Shown: positions 40,869 through 49,446 of the stretch, one piece after another
Layout of the letters: each line of letters begins with the position of its first letter
Position numbering within the stretch: position 1 is the first letter of the stretch
Assembly: GCA_963708805.1 (NCBI GenBank)
Contig: CAVPUA010000003.1
Coordinates: 2,170,001-2,234,000 of the forward strand
Direction of reading: 5' to 3'
From: CAVPUA01 sp963708805
GTDB taxonomy: Bacteria > Actinomycetota > Actinomycetes > Mycobacteriales > Jatrophihabitantaceae
DNA length: 64,000 nt
Notes under the pieces: generated by a model
The model's input: the letters and a program-made list of their open reading frames with translations, nothing else
The model's database searches: none
Told to the model about the DNA's origin: nothing
Program-made: the position numbers and the translations under genes

Positions 40869-41639
40869 TCAGGGCAGCTCGCGCAGGCGCACCGACAGGC
40901 AGGTCACGCATCCCTCGAGCTTCTGGAACTCGCTGATGTCGACGACGACCGGCTCGTAGCCGAGATCGCGGAACAGTGACTCGCTCTGCGGGGCGTCCGC
41001 GGCCATCAGCAGCCGATCCTCACCGAGAAGGACGACGTGGGCGCCCGACTCCTCGGGGACCGCGCGGAACTGGTCGAACAACGTCAGGTCGTCGACGAGT
41101 GGCGGATAGCCGATCACCGTCCCGTCCGGCAACGCCGTCACGGCTGATTTCAGGTGTAGCACCTTCGTGGTGGGCACCGCGACCACCTCGGCGCCCAGTG
41201 GCTGCAGAACGGCGGCCAGCTGTTCGATCCCGCCGTCGTTGGTGCGGCCGCCACGTCCGACGTAGACCGTACGGCCGACCTGCAGGACATCGCCGCCGTC
41301 GAGCGTTCCCGGTTCGGCGATGTGCGCAATCTCGTAGCCGAGGTCGGTGACCACGCCGTCGGCGGCGAGCACCTCGGCGCGTCGGCTGTCGGCGCCCGGC
41401 CGGGTGATCACGGCCGTCTGGCCGTAGACGACCATCGTGTCCTCGATGAACACGCTGTCGGGACACTCGTCGGCCGGCGGGACCTCGAGGGGCGTCCAAC
41501 CGGCGGCGGTCAACGTGGCGACGTAGGAGTCCCACTGGGTGACCGCCAAGTCGAAGTCCACCGGTTGGCGTTCGAGGTGGGTCACCAGTCCCCGTGCGAG
41601 CAGCGGGGACGGACGGCGGACCAGAGCGATTCGGGACAT
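40869..41639 (-). CDS. Dimethylarginine dimethylaminohydrolase-like amidinotransferase-fold hydrolase
   Basis: Splits methylated arginines, or a related guanidino compound, to citrulline plus amine. The 256-residue pentein fold is intact: ECPDSVFIEDTMVVYG (Glu/Asp of the active site), TLDGGDVLQVGRTVYVGRGG, catalytic His in TTKVLHLKSAVTALPDGTVI, and nucleophile Cys in KLEGCVTCLSVRLREL. Two in-frame ATGs exist, 41651 (MRTTMSRIAL) and 41639; I give the shorter. It follows the NUDIX gene closely and ends facing the pnp terminator. Annotated homologs are often called DDAH without biochemical proof. Confidence 0.88.
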   Translation of the reverse strand: MSRIALVRRPSPLLARGLVTHLERQPVDFDLAVTQWDSYVATLTAAGWTPLEVPPADECPDSVFIEDTMVVYGQTAVITRPGADSRRAEVLAADGVVTDLGYEIAHIAEPGTLDGGDVLQVGRTVYVGRGGRTNDGGIEQLAAVLQPLGAEVVAVPTTKVLHLKSAVTALPDGTVIGYPPLVDDLTLFDQFRAVPEESGAHVVLLGEDRLLMAADAPQSESLFRDLGYEPVVVDISEFQKLEGCVTCLSVRLRELP

Positions 41640-41652
41640 GGTCGTTCTCATC

Positions 41653-42105
41653 TCATCTCAGCGTGGCGGTCAGGCGATCGAGTAACGGCAACTGGCCCTT
41701 GACGAGCTTGCGGGCGGCCGTGTCGAGGTCGAACCAGGCGGCCCGGTCGAACTCGGGGAACTCGGCGCGCTGCCCCGAGCCGGGCGGCCATTCGATCTCG
41801 AACGTGTTGCTCACGATCGCCGCCTCGTCCAGATCGCCCTCGACCGCCCAGGCCGTGACGGTCTTGCCCGACTGCCGCACCGTGCCGAGTGCGAGGTACT
41901 CGCCGTCGGGCGCGGGCGAACCGAGCTCTTCGCTGAACTCGCGCCGGGCCGCTGCCAGCGGATCTTCGTCGTCGGTGTACTCACCCTTGGGAATCGACCA
42001 GGCGTGCTCGTCCTTGCGGGCCCAGAACGGTCCGCCCATGTGGCCGGCCAGTATCTCGATGCCGCCGGCGCGGCGGTACAGCACGATGCCGGCGCTGGTC
42101 CTCAC
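41653..42105 (-). CDS. NUDIX hydrolase
   Basis: 150 residues, intact. The Nudix box is complete: GEYTDDEDPLAAARREFSEE followed by LG, matching Gx5Ex7REUxEExGU. The N-terminus RTSAGIVLYRRAGG and SIPKGEY are typical of the diadenosine polyphosphate/general NUDIX group. Substrate not predictable. GTG 42105 overlaps the upstream stop as GTGA, so it is translationally coupled to the large membrane protein. Confidence 0.9.
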   Translation of the reverse strand: MRTSAGIVLYRRAGGIEILAGHMGGPFWARKDEHAWSIPKGEYTDDEDPLAAARREFSEELGSPAPDGEYLALGTVRQSGKTVTAWAVEGDLDEAAIVSNTFEIEWPPGSGQRAEFPEFDRAAWFDLDTAARKLVKGQLPLLDRLTATLR

Positions 42106-44486
42106 AGCGCATCCTTGCGCTGCAGGTACTGCAGCGCGACCCACCCGATCGGCACAGGAAGCCAGAAGGTGGCGATACGGAAGAGCAGCACCGCGCTGAT
42201 CGCGGCCGCGCTCGACATGCCGGCGGCGGCCAGGCCGGTCGACAAGGCGACTTCGACGGCGCCCAGGCCTCCCGGTGTCGGTGCGACCGAGCCGATCGCC
42301 GCTCCGGCCAGATAGACGACGGCGACGCCCACGACGCTGACGTGGCCGTCCAGTGCTTTCACCGCGAACCACAGCGCCCCGATGTAGGACGCGTTGAGGA
42401 GCAGCGCCCCGAGCAGCCCCTCGCTCAGCTTGGCCGGGCTGGTCAGCAGGTAGATCAGGCGGGGCAGGGCCTCACGGGCCGGTTGCAGCAGGCGCTCGCC
42501 GAGCAGCCGCCGAGTGGCGGGAATGGTGAGGCTCAGCAGGCCGGCGGCCGCCGCCGCGCCGATCGCGATGAACGCCCAGCCCGGGATCGGCAAGCTGTGA
42601 TGCGTCGTCGTCCCCGTGGCGGCGGCGAAGATGATCAGCAGGACGACGTGCGAGACGGCGTTCACGATCTGGGACATACCGACGCTCGTCGCGGCCCCGG
42701 TCGTGCTCAGCCGCTGCTTGCGCAGGTACTGGATGTTGATCGCCAGGCCGCCGACCGATGGTGGCGTCACGAACCCGGCGAACGAGGCGGCCAACTGGAC
42801 CAGGACGGTACGCGGGAAGGAAAGTCGCTCCCGGACGTAGCCGATGAGCGACAGGGCCGCGGCGAGGTAGGTGAGGGCCGAGGCGAGCAGCACCAGCGGC
42901 ACCCAGCCCCAGTGCGCCGACCGGAAGACCGTCGAGAGGTTGACCGTGCCGAGCTCACCGACGAGGAGGTACGTCGCAACGATGATCGCCACGATCGAGA
43001 TCACGGTCCGCGGGCGCACCCGCTCGACTCGGGCCCGCTCGGTCACCTGGTGTTGGGTCTGGAGCTGGATCTCGTCGCGGAGTTCCTCGATCAGGGCGCT
43101 GTCGCGGCGCACCGCCTTGCGGATGTCGCCGCTGAGCGCGATGGGCTGAAGCACCGGGAGGGTGGCGGCGAGTTCGTCCACGCTCAGCACCGTGCGGGCG
43201 CTGCGGACGGCGCGCACCGGATCGGCGAGCAGCGCGCAGGTCGTGAGCAGCTGGGCGCAGTCGAGGCTGATCTGCAGGTCGGTGGCGAACGCGTTGCCGT
43301 CGACCGGGATCGGCAGCACGACGCGGCCCTCGGCGTCGATCGCGATCTGCCCCGGGACCAGCCCGCGGTGCGTGATCCGGTGAACGTGCAGCCGGGCCAG
43401 GTCGCCCCACAGCTCGTCGAGTTGCTGGTCGGTAGGAGCCCGCAGTGGTGTCGTCACCGGGGCCTCGTACACCAGGACGACGGTGTCCGGGCCGCAGGGC
43501 ACACCCGCGACCAGGCGGGGTAGGGCGACTCCGGTCTCGGCCACGCTCATCGCCAGCAGCGACCGGTGCTCGGCCACCCGTTCGAGCGTCAGGCCGGAGG
43601 CGGGGGCGATCTCGCGGCGCAATCGGATGCGCCGGGAGATCCGGTGGACCGCGCCCGAGGCGATCAGGTCACGGTCGAAGACCTGGACGTCGAGTTCGCA
43701 GCCATCGGGTGTGAACGCTCGATAGACCCGGTGATCGCTCTGCGGGCTGTCGACGCGGGTGAGGGCCGACACATCGATGCCGCGCAGGCGGATCGCCTCG
43801 GCCAGCTGGAATCCGTCGGGCTGCTCGTTGGGTTGCCCGGCCACGTATCGCACCAGCAGGCCGATGGCCGTGCCTATCGTGAGGCTCGAGACCAGCGACA
43901 GCAGCGAGGCCTGCGTCCCTACGAACGCGGACACGATGTAGATCGTCGTCATCGTCACGACGAACCCGCTCCAGCGAGGGTCGTCGTTGAGCCGGATGAA
44001 GGTCACGAACGCAAACAGGGCGGCGAGATAGGCATCGAGGGGGCGGACGTGACCCGCCGCGCTGACCCGGACGAGCGACTCGTAGAGCTGGCTGCTCGGG
44101 TAGGACCGGAGGATCGCGTCGAGCCCCTCGATGACGCCCAGCGCGATGAGGCCGGTCACCGTGGCCTCGATGAGTCGGCGCGCCTGGCCGCGCACGACCT
44201 CGTGGATCATCAGTCCGATGGGTACTGCCAGACCGGCGAACACCCCGACGACGCTGAACATCCGGACGAGCAGCGCGGGAACCTCGTGCGACAGCCGGGT
44301 GACGTCGTCGCTGATGCCCCGCCCGGTGTCGCCGGCCACGGTTCCCAGTGCGGTCAGGACCAGAACGGCCACCACGACGAAGCTGAGACGGACCAAGTCG
44401 ATCGAATGTCGGATTCGCGCGGGGGAGTAGTCGTCGATCGCAACGGAAGCAGACGCAGGGGGCGAGTGCTCCTGAGCGTCCATCAC
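42102..44486 (-). CDS. Large membrane protein: N-terminal TM region, degenerate kinase-like domain, flippase-like (LPG synthase TM) domain
   Basis: 794 residues, intact. Residues about 30-220 contain several TM segments. About 250-480 form a soluble region that resembles a small kinase fold, but the catalytic loop reads HVHRITHRGLVPGQIAID (Gly where Asp is expected in HRD) and no DFG is visible, so it is probably inactive. About 500-790 is the UPF0104/lysylphosphatidylglycerol synthase transmembrane region: SFAGFVTPPSVGGLAINIQY and IGSVAPTPGGLGAVEVALST. No LysX-like aminoacyl transferase domain is present, so lipid flipping or envelope maintenance is more likely than lysyl-PG synthesis. Start GTG 44486 or ATG 44483. 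Confidence 0.82.
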   Translation of the reverse strand: MMDAQEHSPPASASVAIDDYSPARIRHSIDLVRLSFVVVAVLVLTALGTVAGDTGRGISDDVTRLSHEVPALLVRMFSVVGVFAGLAVPIGLMIHEVVRGQARRLIEATVTGLIALGVIEGLDAILRSYPSSQLYESLVRVSAAGHVRPLDAYLAALFAFVTFIRLNDDPRWSGFVVTMTTIYIVSAFVGTQASLLSLVSSLTIGTAIGLLVRYVAGQPNEQPDGFQLAEAIRLRGIDVSALTRVDSPQSDHRVYRAFTPDGCELDVQVFDRDLIASGAVHRISRRIRLRREIAPASGLTLERVAEHRSLLAMSVAETGVALPRLVAGVPCGPDTVVLVYEAPVTTPLRAPTDQQLDELWGDLARLHVHRITHRGLVPGQIAIDAEGRVVLPIPVDGNAFATDLQISLDCAQLLTTCALLADPVRAVRSARTVLSVDELAATLPVLQPIALSGDIRKAVRRDSALIEELRDEIQLQTQHQVTERARVERVRPRTVISIVAIIVATYLLVGELGTVNLSTVFRSAHWGWVPLVLLASALTYLAAALSLIGYVRERLSFPRTVLVQLAASFAGFVTPPSVGGLAINIQYLRKQRLSTTGAATSVGMSQIVNAVSHVVLLIIFAAATGTTTHHSLPIPGWAFIAIGAAAAAGLLSLTIPATRRLLGERLLQPAREALPRLIYLLTSPAKLSEGLLGALLLNASYIGALWFAVKALDGHVSVVGVAVVYLAGAAIGSVAPTPGGLGAVEVALSTGLAAAGMSSAAAISAVLLFRIATFWLPVPIGWVALQYLQRKDAL

Positions 44487-44697
44487 GGTGATTCTGCCCT
44501 GCCCGGGCCCGGAACTCCGGTACGTGCTCGGTCGGTCAGCCCTTTTCGGACTTCTTTCGCTTACCGATGCGGGACCGCGCGCCGTGACTGTGGCTCACGT
44601 CGCCCTCGCCTACGCAGCTCTCCTGCCGTTCCTATATTGTCTAGCGGGCCGGTCGACATGATCGGTCTACTTCGCCCAGCCAAGGAGCACGATCTCG

Positions 44698-45729
44698 ATG
44701 AGCAAGAGATACGCCACGATGTTCACCGCTGTCGGCCTGGCCGTCGCGATCTGCATCGCCGGCTGCTCGTCGAGCAAGAGCAAGTCGGCCTCGAGCGGCG
44801 GCTCAGGCAGCAACTCGGGTCAGAGCGTGAGCCTCGTCGAGTACTCGGTGCCCAAGCCGGCCTACGACGCCCTGAGCGCGGCCTTTCAGAAGACGAGCGC
44901 CGGCAAGGGCGTGAGCTTCAAGGCCTCGTACGGGCCGAGCGGAACGCAGAGCAAGAACGTCTCGTCGGGCACCATCAAGGCCGATTACGTCGGCTTCTCA
45001 GTTACGCCCGACCTCACCAACCTCGTGCCCAAGTACGTCGCCTCCGACTGGAACTCCGGCCCGACCAAGGGGCTGGTTTCGGACTCGGTCGTCGTGATCA
45101 CCGTCCGCAAGGGGAACCCGTTGCACATCACGGGGTGGGACGACCTGATCAAGCCCGGTGTCAAGATCGTCACGCCCGACCCCGCGTCCTCGGGTTCGGC
45201 CAAGTGGAACATTCTCGCCGCCTATGAGCACGTCATCTCCGACGGTGGCACCGAGGCCGACGCCAAGACCTACCTGACGAAGTTCTTCGGCAACGTCGTC
45301 AGCCGGGCGTCCAGCGGCTCGGTCGCCACGACGCAGTTCCTCGGCGGGACGGGTGACGTCCTCATCTCCTACGAGAACGAGGCGATCGACGCCCGGCAGG
45401 CGGGCAAGGACGTCGATTACATCGTCCCGAACGAGTCGATGCTGATCGAGAACCCCGCGGCGGTCACCCTCACGGCGTCCAACGCGGCCAAGGACTTCCT
45501 GAGCTACGTCGAGAGCGACGCCGGGCAGAAGATCTTCGCGCAGACCGGTTTCCGTCCGGTCGTGCCGGGCCTGAGCTACGGCGACGTGAAGGGGGCCAAC
45601 GACCCGTCCAAGCCGTTCCCGACCGTCAACAAGCTGACCACGATCACCGATCTCGGTGGGTGGACCGCGGTGAACGCCAAGTTCTTCAGTGCGACGGGCA
45701 TCGTGACGCAGATCGAGAAGAGCAGTTAG
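44698..45729 (+). CDS. subI: Sulfate ABC transporter substrate-binding lipoprotein
   Basis: Captures sulfate or thiosulfate outside the membrane. The signal peptide ends in the lipobox CIAGC, followed by a Ser-rich linker. The binding domain has SLVEYSVPKPAYDALSAAFQ, SYGPSGTQSKNVSSG, DYVGFSVTPDLTNLV and TPDPASSGSAKWNILAAYEH, as in the Sbp/CysP family. 343 residues, intact. In the 211-bp upstream gap, tatatt at 44633-44638 could be a -10 box; no clear -35 is visible. It heads an operon with cysT-cysW-cysA. Confidence 0.92.
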   Translation: MSKRYATMFTAVGLAVAICIAGCSSSKSKSASSGGSGSNSGQSVSLVEYSVPKPAYDALSAAFQKTSAGKGVSFKASYGPSGTQSKNVSSGTIKADYVGFSVTPDLTNLVPKYVASDWNSGPTKGLVSDSVVVITVRKGNPLHITGWDDLIKPGVKIVTPDPASSGSAKWNILAAYEHVISDGGTEADAKTYLTKFFGNVVSRASSGSVATTQFLGGTGDVLISYENEAIDARQAGKDVDYIVPNESMLIENPAAVTLTASNAAKDFLSYVESDAGQKIFAQTGFRPVVPGLSYGDVKGANDPSKPFPTVNKLTTITDLGGWTAVNAKFFSATGIVTQIEKSS

Positions 45730-45762
45730 GCGCGAGTCGCAGCCGGCGACAATGACGACACT

Positions 45763-46584
45763 GTGACGACGAGCAGCGAGCACGAACGACTCAGGCCGGT
45801 CTCCTCGACCGGCCTGGGTGTTGTCGTCCTCTGGCTCAGCCTGCTCGTGCTCTTGCCGCTCGCGGCGGTCGTGGGCAAGGCATTCGGTTCCGGCTGGCAC
45901 GACTTCGTCTCGGCGCTGACGGACCGTGAGGATCTGGCTGCCATCCGTCTGACGCTGCTGCTCTCGCTCGCGGTCGCCGTGTTCAACGCGGTTCTCGGCA
46001 CGCTCGTGGCGTGGGTGCTCGTCCGCGACGAGTTCCCTGGCAAGCGGGTGCTCGAGTTGATCATCGACATCCCCTTTGCGCTGCCCACGATCGTGGCCGG
46101 CGTCGTGCTGCTGTCGTTGTACGGCGGCGACAGCCCGGTCGGCATCCACCTGGTGGGGACGCGGTGGGGCATCTTCGTGGCCCTGCTGTTCGTGACGCTG
46201 CCCTTCTCGGTCCGAACACCACAACCGGTCCTGCTCGATCTCGATCGAGACGTCGAGGAGGCAGCCGCGTCGTTGGGGGCCTCACCTCTGACCGTCTTCC
46301 GGCGGGTGATCTTCCCCGCGATCCTGCCGGCGGTGCTCTCGGGGGCCGCGTTGACCTTCGCGCGAGCGCTGGGCGAGTACGGCTCGGTCGTCCTGATTTC
46401 GAGCAACCTGCCGTTCAAGACCGAGATCGCCTCATCGATCATCTACGGCAAGTTGCAGGATGCCGACAACCCGTCGGTGTCCGAGCAGCAGGCGGCTGCC
46501 ATCGCCACGATCCTGTTGCTGGCCAGCGCGATCGTGCTCGTGCTGCTGAACCTCGTGCGGCGCCGGGTGAGTCATCGTGGTTGA
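45763..46584 (+). CDS. cysT: Sulfate ABC transporter permease CysT
   Basis: Intact, 273 residues, about six TM segments. ABC-permease EAA loop: DVEEAAASLGASPLTVFRRV. Also typical are DIPFALPTIVAGVVLLSLYG and ARALGEYGSVVLISSNLPFK. GTG 45763, 33 bp after subI; it overlaps cysW by 8 nt. Confidence 0.93.
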   Translation: MTTSSEHERLRPVSSTGLGVVVLWLSLLVLLPLAAVVGKAFGSGWHDFVSALTDREDLAAIRLTLLLSLAVAVFNAVLGTLVAWVLVRDEFPGKRVLELIIDIPFALPTIVAGVVLLSLYGGDSPVGIHLVGTRWGIFVALLFVTLPFSVRTPQPVLLDLDRDVEEAAASLGASPLTVFRRVIFPAILPAVLSGAALTFARALGEYGSVVLISSNLPFKTEIASSIIYGKLQDADNPSVSEQQAAAIATILLLASAIVLVLLNLVRRRVSHRG

Positions 46585-47431
46585 CACCCTCGTCGCGCCA
46601 CCCACGCCAGCGCCCGTAGACGCCCAACGGAACCGGTCGCGTTGGGGATTGCGCACCGTCGCCGTCCTCTACGTCGGGATCCTCGTCCTGCTGCCGGTCG
46701 TGCTTGTCGTCTGGCGAACGTTCCGTCCCGGTCTGGGGGAGTTCTTCACGGCGCTCAGTCAGGCCCAGACCGTGCATGCGTTCAAATTGACCGCGATCGT
46801 CGCGGGCATCGCGGTCCTGATCAACACGGTCTTCGGCGTCGGGGTCGCGCTGTTGCTGGCGCGGTACCGCTTCCCTGGTCGCGGTCTGCTCAGCGCGTTC
46901 ATCGACTTGCCGGTGTCGATCTCGCCGATCGTCGTGGGGCTCGCCCTGATCCTCGTCTACGGGCACGGTGGCTGGCTCGGTTCCGCGGTCGGCTCGGTCG
47001 GACTCAGCATCATCGGCTCGATCCCGGGGATGGTGCTGGCCACAGTGTTCGTTTCGCTGCCGCTCGTGGCCCGCGCGATCATCCCGGTGCTCGAGAACGA
47101 GGGAACCGATCAGGAGCAGGCGGCACAGTCACTCGGCGCGAACGCGCTCACCCGCTTCCGTCGGATCACGCTCCCGACGATCCGGGCCGCGGCCGCCTAC
47201 GGCATCGTCTTGAGCATCGCTCGTTGTCTGGGCGAGTACGGCGCGGTGCTCGTTGTGTCAGGCAACATCGAGGGGCAGACCGAGACGGCCACCCTGCGCA
47301 TCGACAATCTCTACGAGACCGACCTCGACACGAACGCCGCCTACGCCGTCACGTTCGTCCTCGTCGCGATCGCCGTGCTGGCCATCGTGGTGATCACACT
47401 CATCCGCCGTAGGCAGGAACGGAACAACTGA
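46577..47431 (+). CDS. cysW: Sulfate ABC transporter permease CysW
   Basis: Intact, 284 residues. TM segments include VLYVGILVLLPVVLVVW and LLSAFIDLPVSISPIVVGLA. EAA loop: QEQAAQSLGANALTRFRRIT. ARCLGEYGAVLVVSGNIEGQ matches CysW. GTG 46577. Its stop shares one base with the cysA start (TGATG). Confidence 0.93.
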   Translation: MVDTLVAPPTPAPVDAQRNRSRWGLRTVAVLYVGILVLLPVVLVVWRTFRPGLGEFFTALSQAQTVHAFKLTAIVAGIAVLINTVFGVGVALLLARYRFPGRGLLSAFIDLPVSISPIVVGLALILVYGHGGWLGSAVGSVGLSIIGSIPGMVLATVFVSLPLVARAIIPVLENEGTDQEQAAQSLGANALTRFRRITLPTIRAAAAYGIVLSIARCLGEYGAVLVVSGNIEGQTETATLRIDNLYETDLDTNAAYAVTFVLVAIAVLAIVVITLIRRRQERNN

Positions 47432-48390
47432 TGGGTATCGAAGTTCGAGGCGTGGGCAAGCGGTTCGGCGACTTCGTCGCGCTGGAAGACATCGACCTCT
47501 CGGTGCGGACGGGCGAGCTGACAGCGCTGCTCGGGCCCAGCGGGGGCGGCAAGTCGACCCTGCTGCGGATCATCGCCGGCCTGGAACGGGCCGATACGGG
47601 CGTCGTCGAGATCGACGGCATCGACTCGACCCAGCTCGCGCCGCAACACCGCGATGTCGGTTTCGTCTTCCAGCACTACGCGGTCTTCAAGCACCTGTCG
47701 GTCTATCGCAACGTCGCCTTCGGTCTCGAGATCCGCAAACGCCGCAAGGAAGACATCCGCAAGCGGGTGATGGAGCTGCTCGACCTCGTCCACCTCTCCC
47801 AGTTCGCCGACCGTCTCCCGTCGCAGCTCTCGGGCGGCCAACGACAGCGGATGGCCCTGGCGCGCGCGCTGGCGGTCGAACCGAAGGTGCTGCTGCTCGA
47901 CGAGCCGTTCGGGGCGCTCGACGCGAAGGTGCGCAAGGAACTGCGCGACTGGTTGCGTCGCCTGCACGACGAGATGCACGTGACGACGCTGTTCGTCACG
48001 CACGACCAGGAAGAGGCCCTCGAGGTGTCGGACGAACTCGTCGTGATCAACGACGGACGGATCGAGCAGGTGGGCTCGCCCGAGCAGCTCTACGACCACC
48101 CGGCGAACGAGTTCGTCATGGGCTTTCTCGGCCCGATCACCCGCCTCGAGGACCGTCTCGTCCGCCCGCACGACATCGACGTCTTCGCCGCCGACGAGCC
48201 GGGCTCGGTCAAGGCGACTGTGACCCGCCTGCAGCGCATCGGCTTCGAGGTGCGAGCCGAGCTCGACGCCGGTTCCAGTGAGCCGTGGGTGCAGCTCAAC
48301 CGAGGGCAGGCCGAGTCGCTCGGTCTCGAGGTCGGCTCGACGGTCTGGCTGCGGCCGGCCCGAGACGCGTCGATGCTCGACGCCGGCTGA
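47431..48390 (+). CDS. cysA: Sulfate ABC transporter ATP-binding protein CysA
   Basis: Intact, 319 residues. Walker A LLGPSGGGKSTLLRIIAGLE, Q-loop FVFQHYAVF, signature LPSQLSGGQRQRMALARAL, Walker B PKVLLLDEPFGALD, H-loop LFVTHDQEEALE. A short C-terminal TOBE-like region follows. It closes the subI-cysTWA transport operon. Confidence 0.95.
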   Translation: MGIEVRGVGKRFGDFVALEDIDLSVRTGELTALLGPSGGGKSTLLRIIAGLERADTGVVEIDGIDSTQLAPQHRDVGFVFQHYAVFKHLSVYRNVAFGLEIRKRRKEDIRKRVMELLDLVHLSQFADRLPSQLSGGQRQRMALARALAVEPKVLLLDEPFGALDAKVRKELRDWLRRLHDEMHVTTLFVTHDQEEALEVSDELVVINDGRIEQVGSPEQLYDHPANEFVMGFLGPITRLEDRLVRPHDIDVFAADEPGSVKATVTRLQRIGFEVRAELDAGSSEPWVQLNRGQAESLGLEVGSTVWLRPARDASMLDAG

Positions 48391-48470
48391 ATCCGAGCGA
48401 TTCCCTACTTTCCTACCTGAAATACCGATCCGGCCGCGATACTTGCTCCGATAGGTGCGAGGATGCAGCT

Positions 48471-48926
48471 GTGGAGATCTCGGCGAAGACCGACTATGCG
48501 GTTCGTGCGCTGCTCGGCCTCGCCGAGCGCGCCCCTGAGCTGGTCAAGGTCGACGTGATCATCAGCGAGCAGAAACTGCCGCGCAAGTTCGTCGAGGCGA
48601 TCCTGGGTGAGCTGCGCCGAGCCGGCCTCGTCCGCAGCCAGCGGGGCGCCGAAGGCGGCTATGCGCTGGCCCGACCGGCCAGTGAGATCACCCTGGGTTC
48701 GGTCATCCGGGCGGTGGACGGCCCGCTGGCCGAGGTGCGGGGACTGCGCCCTGACCAGACGAGCTACGTCGGCGTCGCCGAACACCTGCCCGAGGTCTGG
48801 GTCGCCGTCCGGGCCAGCCTTCGCCGCGTCCTGGACGAGACCACGCTGGCCCAGGTGCTCAGCGGCAAGCTGCCGCCGCACGTGCGTCGAATGGTCGAGG
48901 CCCCGGACGCGTGGCTGCCGCGTTGA
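48471..48926 (+). CDS. Rrf2-family transcriptional regulator
   Basis: 151 residues, intact. The winged HTH is typical: EISAKTDYAVRALLGLAERA, KLPRKFVEAILGELRRAGLV, SQRGAEGGYALARPASEITL. It contains no cysteines, so it is not an Fe-S sensor such as IscR and is closer in type to CymR, which controls sulfur genes in Firmicutes. GTG 48471. It lies 80 bp after cysA; control of the upstream sulfate operon is plausible but unproved. Confidence 0.9.
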   Translation: MEISAKTDYAVRALLGLAERAPELVKVDVIISEQKLPRKFVEAILGELRRAGLVRSQRGAEGGYALARPASEITLGSVIRAVDGPLAEVRGLRPDQTSYVGVAEHLPEVWVAVRASLRRVLDETTLAQVLSGKLPPHVRRMVEAPDAWLPR

Positions 48927-48939
48927 TCTCGGTCCGCCG

Positions 48940-49437
48940 ATGACGCTTCACCTCGTCCGGGGCGACATCACCGAGCAGCGCGTCGACGCCATCGTCAACG
49001 CGGCGAACTCGTCCCTGCTCGGCGGGGGCGGCGTCGACGGCGCGATCCACCGCCGCGGTGGCCCGTCGATCCTGGCCGCCTGTCGTGAGCTGCGGGCCGG
49101 TGAGCTGCCGAAAGGGCTGCCGGTCGGCGCTGCCGTCGCGACCACCGCGGGCGACCTGCCGGCCCGCTGGGTGATCCACACGGTGGGGCCGATCTTCGGA
49201 CACGGCGGCCCGGACCAGCTGACCAGTTGCTACGTGGAGTCGCTGCGGGTGGCGACTGAGCTCTCGGCCCAGAGCGTCGCCTTTCCGCTCATCTCGGCGG
49301 GTGCCTACGGCTGGCCGGTCGACGACGCGATCCGCCGCGCGGTCGACGTGCTCCGGGGCTGGCCCGGCGAGGCGCGGCTGGTCCTGTTCGGCGGCCCGGC
49401 GATGGCGAGCGCCGAGCAGTACCTGGCCAGGCTTTAG
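48940..49437 (+). CDS. Macrodomain protein, O-acetyl-ADP-ribose deacetylase type
   Basis: 165 residues, intact. ADP-ribose-binding motifs: RVDAIVNAANSSLLGGGGVD followed by GAIHRRGG, and AFPLISAGAYGWPVDDAIRR. Members remove acetyl or ADP-ribosyl groups from O-acetyl-ADP-ribose, proteins or nucleic acids. ATG 48940, 13 bp after the Rrf2 stop, so the two are probably co-transcribed. Confidence 0.92.
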   Translation: MTLHLVRGDITEQRVDAIVNAANSSLLGGGGVDGAIHRRGGPSILAACRELRAGELPKGLPVGAAVATTAGDLPARWVIHTVGPIFGHGGPDQLTSCYVESLRVATELSAQSVAFPLISAGAYGWPVDDAIRRAVDVLRGWPGEARLVLFGGPAMASAEQYLARL

Positions 49438-49446
49438 GATCGGCTG

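Noticed and set aside
42102..44486. Lysylphosphatidylglycerol synthase (MprF/LysX)
   Set aside because: Only the transmembrane domain is shared; the C-terminal aminoacyl-transferase domain is absent.
43566..45227. 553-codon plus-strand frame over the flippase-like gene and the start of subI
   Set aside because: Crosses a promoter region and two real genes in other frames; no domain.
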